A stretch of 64,000 nucleotides of DNA from Papaver somniferum (lineage: Eukaryota > Streptophyta > Magnoliopsida > Ranunculales > Papaveraceae). Positions within the stretch are counted from its first letter, which is position 1; every line of letters starts with the position of its first letter. The translations under genes were made by a program, and so were the position numbers. Shown here in pieces: positions 10,071-23,043 of the stretch. The DNA lies in the NCBI RefSeq assembly GCF_003573695.1, contig NC_039358.1, positions 14,632,637 through 14,696,636 on the forward strand. Direction: 5' to 3'. Under the pieces are notes generated by a model, which saw only the letters and a program-made list of their open reading frames with translations, was not told the DNA's origin and made no database searches.

Positions 10071-11871
10071 ATGATGATGATGAGAGTGGAGATCTTAGAA
10101 AATATCCATTCTTTTCAAATCCATATAAGAAGAATTACTTGAGAGAAACGTAAAAAAGGAAAACATTGAAATGAAATGGAATTCAGAAAAGTATATGGAT
10201 AGGTGTCACACCTGCAAATGCGCCAAGAATTTTTTTGCGCAACTATGACCCGACAATACAATGGTACAATGGTCTCTTGTCACCCACTCGTATTTCATCC
10301 TTATAAATTCGCACCTATGCAAACAACAACACAGCCCTGAGTTATGCAACAGAAGACTTACTTAGATTTTCTCTTTTCCTTCAATTGTTGTATCCCATAC
10401 TACAAAGAGGGGTTAATGCCATGCTTATGCTTCACATAATTTAGGAAGTACTTTCGAATCAACAGAACACATAGACAAGTTTAAACCCACAAATTGACTT
10501 TCATTAGCTTAAGGGGAATATTACAATTTTTTTTTCCAACCAATGGACTTACAAGTTTATTCTCATACTAAGTCTAAAACACGCTCTCTACTGTAATGTG
10601 GTGCCTCAACACTTGAAGATCTGCACTTGCAAAGGTTCTCTGGCCTATTCATAATGCCAAGAACCAGGCCAATCCGTGTGCAACTGATTGCACATCCTAT
10701 TAATAACCATTTGTCCGTAGGAAATTACCCTAACCGCTAGAACGCCTTTTTAACCGCTATCTTTTGTGCTAGCTTGTAGAATTAAGCCACACCTGTTTTC
10801 AATGGTTAGAATATGCCAAGCTCGGTTATGAAGCCTCTTTATAACCTTCTCAACCAAATCCTTTGCACTAGCGTGCTTGTGACGCACACACACTAAATAA
10901 CTGACAGCTTGAACCAATATCCAGCTAACATTGCCCAATACTCAACTTGGCCTGAGCCAATGTACATCAATGATTGTGCTTCACTTAACTTGGCCTATGC
11001 CAATGTACAACAATGCTTTCGCTACATTTATCCCGATTATGCACTTAGTTCATTTTGATGCCAACATCCAAATAGATTTATGCCAATCGAGTTTTTCCTT
11101 GCTTCTTAGTTCAACTTCATAATTTAGGTGCATCACTTGCATTGTTTTTGCCGAGCAATAGAGAACAATGTCGCATTTTGGAAACGCCACTGTTTCATAT
11201 GCATTATCCAAGCCTTGGCCAATGCTTGAACCAATGCTTAAGTTATTCCGTGACTTGCATTACATCCATACTTCCTTCCTTGAGCTGGGCTTACTCTGAA
11301 TCAAGGATATGCAACATTATCGCATAATATTGCATGTGCTAAGTAAAATTTCTTGTCTCAGCCATAATGATGCTTCATTGTCGATTATGCGGTTTCATCT
11401 TCTAGGCAACTGACTTAGTAATGCACCATATTGACGCTTCACTATTGGGACCGGTCATAGACCTCCCCCACCCAATCCATTCAATGCCCTCGTTGAATGC
11501 AACATCAGTTCAGGATCTGCTGAACTACTTGGATTTGTACTAAGTCACTCTAAAAAATCAGCAAACTTGTTTGGCATATATTCTTGCCAACGATTTCTGC
11601 TTAGTACCATCTGCCATCACTTAGCTTATGTGTTTTTCCATTCATCCTACAATTCCAGCTTCATTGTCGCATCGTCGACTATGCTTCAATTCCACTTCAT
11701 TCATATCTTAACACCTAAAAGCTATTCCAAGTATGTTTTTATGCCATCGCATCAGCTCACCAATGTTTTCTCATTCATTCCGTGCCTAAGTGTACACGCC
11801 AAATGACTAACATATTATCTTGATGTGCCAAACTTAGCTTACTGCCTCCAGTTCCGATTTATATTTGCACT
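10071..11871. other. Unclassified spacer between two head-to-head family X LTR starts
   Basis: This 1.8 kb has no convincing coding region. The ORFs here are all under 80 codons and match nothing known to me. It contains a TGTCACACC start-like motif at about 10,208, TTATAAATT near 10,312, and repeated TTGGCC...GCCAATG phrases (about 10,948, 10,988 and 11,213). It may be a decayed LTR of another gypsy family, but I could not find matching ends or target duplications. Confidence 0.3.
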
Positions 11872-12840
11872 TGTTAGAGCACTGCTCGGTCAAACTCGCA
11901 AGTGTTGCTATCTCAAGCTTGTTTGTCAATGTTAGTGATCAAAATTATAAGTCTTGATTTCTAGTCGACTTATAGTGATGTCTCGGACTATGATAGATTG
12001 TGTAGTTGAGCATTAGACTTCACGACGTTCATCATTAGAAGACGAAGAACTACTAAGAAGAGATTGTGGAACTTCATCAACAAAATGTATGTGGATACTA
12101 AAACTCATCTATCACTTGGAAAGTCTATTTCTACTCTATCTCCTATATTGAGACAAAAGTCGTAGTACTATATAGTATTCGATTATACACATTTGAGATT
12201 TCGAGCTGAGTTCAACTCGCTTACATATTTCTCGAAATATGTGTTGGTAAGCTTTTGCTTCAACCAAGTTCATCTTATATTCTTGACGAAAGTCAAAAGA
12301 TGATCATGTGAAAATCGCCGAGTAACATCTTACATTGTTTGTGTGATACAATCATTTGGTATAGACTTGGAATGTTTCATAATAATTATTTCAATAACTT
12401 GAAAATTTCTTTGATGCTAATAGTTCGTGAAAACAACTATTGTCATCCTCTAAGAATGTTTCAATGATTGAAATAAAGTTTTGAACACTTAACCATTATT
12501 GGATTATGAACATAGTATGCGTGCTTGCATATATGTGATCCATGACCGCAACTAAAGTATGCATACCTGTATGCGTACCTGTTAGTTGTAAAATTTTGAG
12601 AGCCTAAGTACACATACCCGTACGCGTACTGGCGAAGGGTTTGGGTCTGGGAATTTCTGTTGTGTTTGGAAGTATGCGTACTCGTTTGCATACTGGAGAA
12701 CCCAAGCTCAGTCCGGCTACTTTAAGTATGTGTACCCGTTTGCATACTTGAGTGGTTAAAGTTCTAAAATCGGTTTTTTCATGAACTAATAATACTTTTA
12801 ACAATAAGGAATCCTAATTTCAAAAAATTTATCAATAATC
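11872..12840 (+). repeat. Copia-type LTR (family X), plus orientation, 5' U3 part
   Basis: It starts TGTTAGAGCACTGCTCGGTC and is homologous to the minus-strand copy starting at 10,070. Its distal half has paired 10-bp near-palindromes of the GTATGCGTAC type, for example at 12,556-12,579, 12,607-12,630, 12,671-12,693 and 12,727-12,749. It is cut near 12,840, where copia gag sequence begins. The TATA box, R and U5 are missing. Confidence 0.6.
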
Positions 12841-14766
12841 TTTGTCTAGAAAAACATCGATTGATAAGGAAAATTGATGGACTTCATTGCGAGATTTATA
12901 TCAAAAAATCTGAGCTTCGAGAACGTTCTGAAGAGGTTGTTGATCTCCAGAAAAAGTTGGATGAACAAATCCGGATCAACTCTGATCTTGCTGCAGAAAT
13001 TGCAAAACTAAAAGATTTGAAACCTGTAAAGACATCTTCATTGGATTTGAATAACTCCTCTAATTCTTCATTGAAGAATTTCCGTATGTCAGGTGATAAG
13101 CGAGGTTTCGGCTTTGTGAAACCTGAAGGTGCTCAGAATTCTTCGAACAAAGATAAAGATGTTGGTACATGTTTGTTTTGTGGTTCTCATGATCACTTAC
13201 AACATGTATGTTTATCTTTTAGAAAAAGATTAAAAGTTGCACATGATCTTCACAAGAATGTTGTACAACTTTTGTCTGCTCTTAAAAGACATTCAATACT
13301 AACAAGAAAGCCTAATTTGGTTAGTAGTGCTAGTATGAGATCTTTTTCTCTAAAATTAATATCACCCTTTCAGTGGTTTCTTGATAGTGGATGTGGTAGG
13401 CATATGACTGGAGATCTATCGTGGTTTGTCTACACAAGCGACTTTGATGGTGGTCCAGTAACATTCGGTGATGGGATCTGCTACTACATAAGCAAGAAGG
13501 GGACGATCAAATTACCTGGTGTTCCTGAAATTCATGATGTAGTATACGTTAAAGGTACGACTGCTAATCTACTTTCTGTTAGTCAAATCTGTGACAAAGG
13601 CCATAAGGTTGTCTTCAATGCTAATGGATGTAACATTGTAGACAAATCTGGAAAAGTGATTTTTCAAGGATCACATGGAAAAAATAACTGTTATTTGTTG
13701 GATACTCAATTCAGTAATTATTGCAATTTGACTAAGGTGGAATCTACACATCTTTGGCATGAGCGTTTTGGTCACATCAATTATCGACTTCTAACTAAGA
13801 TCATTAACAAAGAACTTATTAGAGGTGTTCCCAAAATCAATGCTAAGATTTAAGGTGTATGTGGTGCCTGTCAAAAGGGTAAACAAATGAAAGTTTCACA
13901 TAAATCATCTCGAGATCTTCTCACTAAAGGTCCACTTGATTTAATTCATATGGATCTCTTCGGCCCAATACAACAACCTACAGTGGCTGGAAAGAAGTAT
14001 GCTTTGGTTATGGTAGATGATTACACCAGATTCACTTGGGTGGCTTTTTTGGCTCACAAGAATGAAACCCTCAGTGAATTCAAGATTATTTTAAATAGAG
14101 TCCAGAATGAACAGGGTCGCAAACTAAAGAAAATTAGAAGTGATCGTGGCACTGAATTCAAGGACACCAAGGTGTTTGAATACTGTGATTTTTTGGGGAT
14201 TATTCAACAATACTCTCTACCCATTACTCCACAAGCTAATGGAGTTGCAGAAAAGAAGAATAGAAACATTCAGGAAATGGCAAGGGTAATGCTCCATAAC
14301 AAGAACTCACCGTTAAGGTTTTGAGGAGAGGCTGTCTTTACGGCTTTCTACTTGATCAATCGTGTTTACTTACAGTCGAAGACCTTAAACACTCCCTATG
14401 AGTTGTGGTACGGTAAGAAACCCAACTTACATTATCTCAGAGTGTTTGGCAGTAAGTGCTACATTCTAAAAGACCGTGAACAGAAAGGGAAATTTGACTC
14501 AAAAAGCGATGAAGGTATTTTTCTTGGCTATGCATTTGATAGTCGTGGTTTTCGAGTGTTTAATCTCAGAACCCAAATCATGATGGAATCTGCAAATGTT
14601 ATCATTGCTGATCTAAGTAATTTTCGTCATGATGACTCTCTTGCTGAATTGCCTCCAACCGAGACAATTGATAAAGTCAAAGAAATTCCAGAATCAGTAG
14701 ATGTTACTCCAACTGTTACTGGTCCTAATGTTTCTAGTGATGATGAGAAAAGCCTAGTCAGGCTAT
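12841..14766 (+). pseudogene. Ty1/copia polyprotein remnant: gag end, protease, integrase
   Basis: Broken copia coding region. In order: a coiled-coil-like stretch and CCHC zinc knuckle (CLFCGSHDHLQHVC, about 13,170-13,212), aspartic protease WFLDSGCGRHMTG (about 13,375), GAG-pre-integrase (LWHERFGHIN) with CGACQKGK, and the integrase core with DLFGPI, VDDYTRFTWV and SDRGTEF. The DSGC-RHMTG protease signature suggests the SIRE/Maximus side of copia, which is inference. The N-terminal gag and start codon are absent. In-frame stops occur at 13,851 (TAA) and 14,322 (TGA). The frame runs into a solo LTR at 14,767 and resumes at 17,498, so this is one element in pieces and cannot encode a polyprotein. 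Confidence 0.85.
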
Positions 14767-17492
14767 TGATGAGTGCTAAAAAGTGCATATTTCTATATAT
14801 TTTTCTTGGCATTTAACTCATCTTTTGTGCATTAATTCTACATTTTATCCCATATTCTGTATTTTCCTTGTTTTCAAGAATAAATATTTTTATTAACTAA
14901 TTTTGCATTTTTAGGTACCAAATAAAGTTTGGATGACTTGCGGAGCGGAAAAGAGCAGAAAAGTAGTGAAAAGCCGGAAGAAATTACGCAAGGAAGCCGC
15001 GAAGAATGGTGCGCATAAGCCCAAAAGACTAGAAATGGGCTCAAGAAGGAAGAATTGCTCTTAAAGAAGATATGGGCTTGGCATACCCAAGGCCCAAAAC
15101 CCTTACCCAAACCCATTTTCTATAACCAAAACCGCCTCCATTCTCAGCCGTCAGATTGGATCCAACTCATCATCCTACGGTCGCTCATTCATAGAGCATC
15201 AAAATCTGAAGTCTCTGCCAAACACCACAGCGCTTAAATTCCAAGCCTTCAGATTAGATTGTATTTGAATCCAACGGTCGCTCCTATGCATGTGCATCAA
15301 ATTAGATACTCCCGCTTTACACTACAGTACCTAACATCATCTAACACCGTTGACTTTGTTGTATTTCACAATCCAACGGTCGAAGTGATTCATCTCTCAT
15401 ACCACCGTTAGATATACCAACCATCTTCGTATCCAACGTCTTTCACACGCTGATCATCAGATTCTTCTGTTCCGCCTCACACCGAAAAGACCTAACCCTA
15501 TACCCTAAAATCTATCGACTTCTCTTTCATTTCCTTCTTCTTCTTCTCTTTCTCTCCACCTCCTCTCTGTACAGACACCATGTCCGCCACCACCATTGCC
15601 GTACCACCAAACGCCACTCCTTCACACCGTACACCACCACCAACTCCACTATAATCATTCCCCCCATCTTCTAGCCATCTATCCTACCAATTTCTTTTCT
15701 TTTCTTTCTCAGAAAACCCTAGGAAAGAAATTGGTACAATAGCTAGGGCTAGAGAAGAAATCAGAGGCATGGAGAGGAGCAGGAGACTAAGGAGAAGAAT
15801 GGGTCGAAGTCAGTAGCGTGTAATCGCATCAATTTGGGTAAGAATTTACCAAACCCTAGTTCTGTCAATTTGGGGGTTTTTACATAAATCCTAATTAGGT
15901 TGAGATAGAGCATGGAGAAGATAAAGTGGGTGATATAGGGTAGGTAATTGAACCTAACTGTGATTTTCTGTCACATTAGGTAGAACCCTAATGTCTACTG
16001 TTTTGGGAATTTTTAGGTGAAAAGGGTGTAAACCCTAATTATGTAATTGGGTATAAAAAGGGGACTGTGGGTGTGATGTAAAGGCTTATGCCTGGATTAG
16101 CCAGTGTGTCACCCAAGAGCACTGGAATAGCCAGTGTCTCAAGGGTTAGTGTTTAATTTGCAACTATCTTTATGTTTATTCCATTACCCTTGTTTAGTTT
16201 CAGTTCAGTTGCTCTTATTTAGTTTCAATTCAGTTCATGTTTTTGTTTTATGTCTTCTGTGTTTGTTTATGTTCAGTTCAATGCTCTGTTTAGTAATTGT
16301 TTTGTTTTTGTTGCTGTTATGTGAGCTCACATGTGTATGTGTATAGCTAGGCTGAGATGATGCCTTAAGTCACTGTTAGAGGTGGAATGTTAGGTTATAA
16401 TTCTTTTAAATTGAGCTGATTGAGAAATGGAGGAATTTAGTGCTCAACTGTGCTTGTGATTGATTGTGCTGTCAAAAGACAGTCAATGCTAGGAGTAAAC
16501 AGTTGAGCAAGCTTCTTCTCCTTCCATTCCATTTATGTATGCCCTGGAACATAGGCAGGCTTGAACCTTCACCTAGCTCCATTAGGGACAGGGATTTAAC
16601 ATAGAATTACACTATCTGGCTAGGTCACAAGGTGGATTCATAACCTAGTTGTGTTGTTTCTCTGTTTTGTATTTGTAATTTTTCTCCCATGCCATTGCCC
16701 TTGGCTTAGGCCTTGGTTTATTACACTGTCATTTTATTGTCTTTGCTTCACTGTTTATCTTCATTGCTGTTTTCTCAATTGTTCACTGTTAAACTTTCAA
16801 TGTCACCTTCTCACTTTCACTTTGTTCCATTTTGTTTTGCTTTTGTTCTCTGTTTAGTTTCATTGTTCTGTCACCTTCTCATAATACTTTTGTTCATTGT
16901 TTTGCTTTTGATGTGTTCACTGTCACCTTCTCACACACTTTTGTTACTTCAGTTTCAAGATCTGTCACTTAAAAGCCCATTTGTTCTCTTGCTTGGCTAA
17001 AGCCTAGTTCATAGCTCAGAAGCCTAGCTAATCTAAAGGCCCAGCCAACTGAGCCCAAGGTTCAGTTCATTCCAAAAATCAAAGGTCCAGTCCACTGTGG
17101 ATTTAATCAAAGCCTAAGGGAAAAGCTAAGGCCCAGTTCACTGTTACCAAGCCCAGTTCACATCAAAAGACATTGAGCCCAATTCACAGTCACTGTTATC
17201 CCAAGGCCCAGTGCAATTCAAAAGACCAAAAAGCCTATAAGTTCACAGTCAATCCAAAAGCCCACTGAGCCCAAAACCATTTCATTGTTACAAAAACCCA
17301 CTAAGCCCAAAGCACAATTAGAAGCCCAATAGCAATTTAGAGCCCAAATAGCTAGAAACTCCAAACACCCCCAGTCTCTGTGGATCGACCCGTACTTGCA
17401 CGAGCTACAACCGACGACCGTGCACTTGCGGTATTACTGTAGGCCCGCGTTTTCATTTCGATTCAATTTTATACACTTTTCCGGGCCCACCA
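14767..17492 (+). mobile_element. Gypsy-type solo LTR inserted in the copia element
   Basis: This 2.73-kb insertion starts TGATGAGTGCTAAAAAGTGC and ends GGGCCCACCA. It is flanked by perfect 5-bp repeats GCTAT (14,762-14,766 and 17,493-17,497), and the copia reading resumes right after. The start resembles the LTR of the gypsy-like element at 9,595 (TGATGAGTGCC, GGCATTTAACTCATCTTTTG). The end carries GTGGATCGACCCGTACTTGC, the same kind of U5 motif as near 8,130. There is no second LTR and no internal region, so unequal recombination between LTRs is the likely origin. The ORFs inside (16,134-17,000) are T-rich low-complexity frames and not genes. Confidence 0.85.
16052..16058 (+). promoter_or_regulatory. 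TATA box of the solo LTR
   Basis: GGGTATAAAAAGGGGACTG lies midway in the LTR, with GC-richer sequence downstream. This placement fits a U3/R boundary on the plus strand. Confidence 0.5.
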
Positions 17493-18463
17493 GCTATTCC
17501 TACTGAACAAGAACGTGCCCCTCCACGGCATCTTTGGGTTCAAAGGAATCATGATACTAACAGTATTATTGGAGGAAGAGATTATACAGCTAATACAAGA
17601 GGACAACTTCAACATATTTGTAATTTTGGTTGTTATCTATCGCAAGTAGAGCCAAGAATCATTAATGAATCTCTTAGTGATACCTTTTGGGTGAATGCAA
17701 TGCATAAAGAGTTAAATCAGTTCCAAAGACAAGACGTATGGAAGCTCGTACCTTGTCCCTCCAATATCAATATTGTTGGTACTAAATGGATATTCAATAA
17801 CAAGTCTGATGAATTTGGCACCATTGTCAGAAACAAAGCTAGACTTGTCTCTCAGGGATATTCACAGATAGAAGGAATCGACTTTGACGAAACCTTTTCT
17901 CCTGTGGGATGCCTTGAGTCCATTCGGTTGTTATTAGCTCATGCTTGTTTTCTTAAGGTTAAGCTGTTTCAAATGGACATTAAATCCGCTTTCCTAAATG
18001 AAAATCTAAAGGAAGAGGTCTATGTCGCTCAACCTAAGGGATTTGAAAACCTAATTTCCTAGATCATGTTTTTAAGCTTAATAAGGCATTATATGGGTTA
18101 AAACAAGCACCCCGTGCCTGGTTCGAAAAACTAACTACTACCCTTTCGTAGGAAAGGTTTTTCGAGAGGTGGAGTTGATAAAACGTTGTTTACCAAATGG
18201 AGTGGAAAAGATGTTGTTATCGCTAAAGTTTATGTAGATGATATCATCTACATATCAACATCTGAGAAACTTGTAAAAGATTTTCAAGTCTCTCTTGGCA
18301 AGGCGTTTGAAATGAGTAATGTTGTTGAATTAAAATTCTTTATGGGTTTACAAATTCAACAACACAAGGATGAAATTTACTTATCTCAAGAAAAATATGC
18401 AAGAGATCTTGTCACAAGATTTGGTCTTGATAAATCAACTCCAAATCTAACTCCTATGCTTAC
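17493..18463 (+). pseudogene. Copia reverse transcriptase, N-terminal part
   Basis: It resumes the copia polyprotein after the solo LTR (PAIPTEQERAPPRH...). It shows the RT fingers region (FWVNAMHKELNQF, VGTKWIFNNK, ARLVSQGYSQ), the catalytic-region motif FQMDIKSAFLNE, and the polymerase box YVDD at about 18,230. A TAG stop ends the first piece at 18,062. A frameshift follows before the 18,186-18,463 piece. It is cut by the next insertion at 18,464 after KSTPNLTPMLT and continues at 22,405. Confidence 0.85.
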
Positions 18464-21400
18464 TGTTAGAGCGCTGATCGGTCGAACTCACAAGCTCTTG
18501 CTCGGTTGAACCCACCAAGCGTTGGTATGTAAAGTTTGGTTATCATATTTTAATGAGCCAAAACTCATTTAAGAGTCGCTTGATTATGTAGTAGAGTCAA
18601 CTTCGTATAGGTTAGCTTGAAAGTATTAGGATATGAGACACTACAAGTATTGTGAAGACTTGAAGAAGCGGAGAAGTAAGGAGATACAACGACAACATCA
18701 TCCTTTCGCTTGAGGTTAGTGATATTTGACTTGAACTGTTTCATTCCCTAAACGTATCTTTCAAGTCGTGCATATTGAAAACAAAACTGTGAAGCATGAA
18801 TGATTATACTCTAGTTAGACATAATATTAAGGAATATAATACGAGGTTTATTGCTTAACCATTAAACTTTGTAGATAAGACATCGACATAATCGTTTGAA
18901 TGCTATTGTGATTATGTATGGGTGTAAGGTGAAGATTTCATCATAGGAAAATTTTTTTTACATTTGTTTTAATGAAGTAAATTCATGAACTTGTTTTGTG
19001 AATCAAAAGAGAATCGCCAGGCATTATTGGTGTTGTTATTCATTGCATATCTTTTAAACTACCAATATGTGTGATTAGTATAACCGCTCATGAATTGTTT
19101 ATGTTCTTGGTAAACCTATTCACAAAGGCCTGACTTTTGTATTGGTATGACTTTTATTAGTGAAACCGATCATAAGTAATCACCTGAGATGGTATGATCG
19201 GTTTTGTGTTATTGGTATGACCGACTCTGGGTAAAGGGGAATCGATCCTTGTATGAGGTGCAACAAGTTTTTAGCAGAAAGGGGAACCGATACTATGGAC
19301 ATGTGCAGCAAGTACAAGTTAGATACCATATATATGTGGGGAACCGATCCTAATACCTAGTCAACCTAATTTTGGAAAGATAGTATGACTATGCACATGG
19401 AGGTAGAACCGAAACTTGTTTTGGTAGAACCGTGAAACGCATGATCTGTGATTGAATGTTCTTGATCAATCACATAGTTCTTGAAAGTTAGATGAACCAA
19501 TTCTAAAATTGTTTGGAAGTGTGGCAAATCGGTTTCAAGATTGTAAGTATGAAAGAGGACTTACAAAGTAAAGATGTCGACATACTTTGAACATGTGCAG
19601 TAAACCTTATCTTTAATTGTTCAAAGTTATTCCTTAATAGCTAAAGGAAGAAAATCCCATATCGAATAAAATAAATTGAGAATCTTGTATTTAAGGTTGT
19701 TAATTTTGTTTTAGGAAAATAAAAGTTAGTAATGTGCATTTACTAGTTGGAGATTTTCTAAGAGAATTTCTGTCATTATTTTGGACAAAGCATTTCCAGG
19801 AATTATGGAAACCGAATCTGGAATATATTGCATATCTTGAGAATATTTTCGTTTTGGAAATTCCTTGGTATCCAAACTTCCTTGGTCTATAAATATCAAA
19901 GTTTGCATTTCGAGCAAACTATTCCTCGTACAGCAAGAACTATCTCAGTTGTGCTGGTACTGGTTCCGCCTATTCGGAGAGGAGAGTAACCTAATTAGGC
20001 GAAATCTCTTGCGACCGCTCAGTTTAAAGTCTTCTTTAAGATTGAGAATCTCTGTTAGTACCGTTGGTGGGAAACTAGATAATTGCGGTTTATCTTTGTT
20101 TTCGATTGATTTGATTGACTAACGATGGTTGAACTTTGATTGCACCTACTTTGTTTATGCTTGAGAATCTTCTATTCTGATATAAGATTCACTCAAACTA
20201 GATCGAATTTTCGAAGGGGATCTTTAGACTGTTTGTAGATCTAAAGACGTCTTGTGATAATCCATTATTAACAGACTCCGTTCTGTGCGTGATTGATCAC
20301 AAGAGATTCAAGTTGATTGTGTTGCAGGTGTTTATTGAATATCTAAGAAGATTTGAAGACAAAGAAGACTTTGAAGATTTCTGATTTGGGATTCATAATC
20401 TTTGGTGTGCACAATACTTGTTTCGGTAAAAGAGGATCCAACTATAATCGGTTTATCCTTGTGGTAGATTATATTGATTAGTTGTGTAGATCAGCATCAA
20501 TACAATTCTTTGTGATTAAAAGTATTGATTGCAAAATCTTAACAATTACTTCGGTAGTTGATAATAAGATAGATCTAAGAACCCGACGAAGGAGTTTATT
20601 CAGATAAACAGAAGAGCCTTTATCGAACTCAATCACTTGGTTGAAAAGAGTTGATACCAAACATATTTGTTGTTCCTTTACTGTTTGGAATGCGAACCAA
20701 AGGAATTGTTCCAAGTAAGTGACTTATTACAGGTCGGAGGCGTGGGAATACAGACGGAACTAGGTGAACTATAGGTTTAGTTGCTTGGTCTCAACTATAC
20801 GAAGTTGGTTTGATTTTGTATAGCAGCTTAATCCTGAGAGTATTCAATTCTGGACAAGGTCACGAGGTTTTTATGTATCTGCGGTTTCCTCGTTAACAAA
20901 ATCTTGCTGTGTCATTTACTTTTATTTTCCGTAATTATAATTGTTGTTATTATAATTTAAAGTAAATTACATAAACGTTAATCACTATTTACTTGAGAAG
21001 CAATCCTATTGTGTTTGGTTAAGTCCGAACCTTTTATCAAGTAAACATACTTCGTTGTTGTATTGTCTCGATCTCGTATCCATATACGATCACATGAAGT
21101 GTGAACCGATTTGTTGTATTGTCTCGACTCAGTCCATAGACAATCACTTTCGGAGAAAGGACTTATAGGTGGAATTTTTTTAGATTGAGGTATATTTGGG
21201 TACCCTCGTCTTTTCACCAAGGTAACTTATATTGCAAACCCTGATTTGAAATCTATATAAAGGAGAACTCTAGCAACTAGGAAACCTAATCCCCACACCT
21301 CCTGTGTGATACTAGTTGTATAAGCTAGAGTCGATTCTCCTTTAACCTTAGGTTTCTATTGAGACCCTATAGGTTAACGACTTCAAGACTTCATTGGGAT

Positions 21401-22399
21401 TGTGAATCCAGACCCAACTATTTTCTCTGTAGTTGCGTGATCTGATCTTGATGTTTCTATCGTGATTGAGTACAATCATAATATTGGCTTGAGATTTATT
21501 TATCCGATAGGCAAGATTTAAAAGTAGTCACAAACATCTTCGTCTCATCGTTTGTGATTCCACAGTATCTTGTTTTGCTAGTCGATTAAGATTATTGTGA
21601 GGTGATTGATATTTCTAGGATGTTCTTCGGGAATATAAGTCTGGTATATCAATTGGTTCCTGTTCACCTTGATTTATCAAAAGACGGAACAAAACTCGTA
21701 GGTATATCTGTGGGAGACAGATTTATCTATTACTATAGACTTTTTGGTGTGATACAGATTTGTTTATTAAAGTCTTCGACTTTGGGTCGTAGCAACTCTT
21801 AGTTGTGGGTGAGATTAGCTAAGGGAATCAAGTGCGTAGTTTCCTGTTGGGATCAGAGAACGTAAGGAGCACAACTCTACCTTGGATCAATGTGAGATTT
21901 ATTGGGTTTTAACTACAGTCCAGAACGAAGTTAGTTAGTAGTAGGATAGTGTCTGTAGCAGCTTAATAAAGTGTGTGTTCAATCTGGACTACGTCCCGGG
22001 GTTTTTCTGGATTTGCGGTTTCCTCATTAACAAAACTTCTGGTGTCTGTGTTATTTCTTTTCCGCATTATATTTTGTTATATAATTGAAATATCATAGGT
22101 TGTGCGTTCAATGATTAATTGGTAAATCCAACCCTTGGTTGTTGATTGAAATTGATAGATCCTTGAACATTGGTTTTTGGTACCGTTCAAGTTATTTCTC
22201 TTGTATTCAATCAGACTCGCATATTTCTATTTGCTTGAGTTGGGATTGAATTGATAAATTGAGATATAACTCTTTGGTATACTTTTTATTAAGATTAAGT
22301 CTGACTGTCTAGTTGATTCTCTTAAAAGTATATTGGAGTTAGTCCATACAGATTGCTTAGCGAAATATTGGGTGAGGTTGTTAGACCCCCACTTTTTCA
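18464..22399 (+). mobile_element. Composite LTR insertion nested in copia reverse transcriptase
   Basis: It starts TGTTAGAGCGCTGATCGG and ends ACTTTTTCA. It is flanked by CTTAC (18,459-18,463) and CATAC (22,400-22,404), and the RT frame continues precisely across it. It has two parts. Part 18,464-21,216 is highly similar to the 3' LTR of the host copia element (23,604 onward) and ends GGGTACCCTCGTCTTTTCA. Part 21,217-22,399 matches family X R/U5 with its own TATA box and the end TTGTTAGACCCCC. No coding is seen. It may be an LTR nested in an LTR, or a recombined pair of LTRs with the interior lost. Confidence 0.65.
21254..21260 (+). promoter_or_regulatory. TATA box of family X LTR, plus strand
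   Basis: TCTATATAAAGGAGAACTC is the plus-strand counterpart of the minus-strand copy at 1,030-1,036. It is followed by the conserved CAACTAGGAAACCTAATCCC block. Confidence 0.55.
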
Positions 22400-22404
22400 C
22401 ATAC

Positions 22405-23043
22405 CACGGGTAAACTACATCGAGATGAGAATGGTGTAAATGTGGATCAAAAACTCTATCGATCTATCATTGGAAGCCTTTTATACATTACAACCAATAA
22501 ACCTGATATTTATTTTAGTGTTGGTTGTTGTTCTAGGTTTCAATCAAATCCGAAGGAATCTCATCTTGCAGCTGTAAAAAGGATCATACGATACGTCAAT
22601 CACACTGTCGGGTATGGTCTATCTTACACTTTCGATACTAACAGTGATCTTTCTGCCTATTCAGATGCTGATTGGGCAGGATGTGTAGAAGACAGAAAAA
22701 GTACATCAGTGAGTTTCTACTATGTAAGATTGAATCTTGTGAGCTTCACAATCCCTGTCTACATGTGAAGCGGAATATATCGCTGCAGGCTCATGTTGTA
22801 CTCAACTTCTTTGGATGAAACAGATGCTTGCTGATTATGGAATTGACACTGTGATAATGAAAATCTTTTGTGACAACTCAAGAGTGATTCGGATCACTGA
22901 GAATCCTGTTGATCACTCGAGAACTAAGCACATTTACATAAGGTATCATTTTATTCGAGATCTCTACGAAAATGGTATCATAAATATGGAATTTGTGCCT
23001 TCCGAACAACAATTGGATGATATTCTCACCAACATACTACTAC
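22405..23043 (+). pseudogene. Copia reverse transcriptase end and RNase H
   Basis: The frame resumes as TGKLHRDENG, then YRSIIGSLLYIT, then the RNase H region with SDADWAGC and DRKSTS (about 22,660-22,710). After a frameshift near 22,765 the last piece runs through MKQMLADYGID, FCDNSR and NPVDHSRTKHI to ILTN. It is the C-terminal part of the same copia polyprotein as 12,841-14,766 and 17,493-18,463, not a separate gene. Confidence 0.85.

Noticed and set aside
11873..12840. 5' LTR of the copia element that follows it
   Set aside because: It belongs to another LTR family than the element's true 3' LTR at 23,604; the boundary with gag at about 12,840 is a junction, with no primer-binding site.
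16134..17000. Plus-strand ORFs rich in Leu, Phe, Cys and Val
   Set aside because: T-rich low-complexity frames inside the solo LTR, without domain or conserved start.
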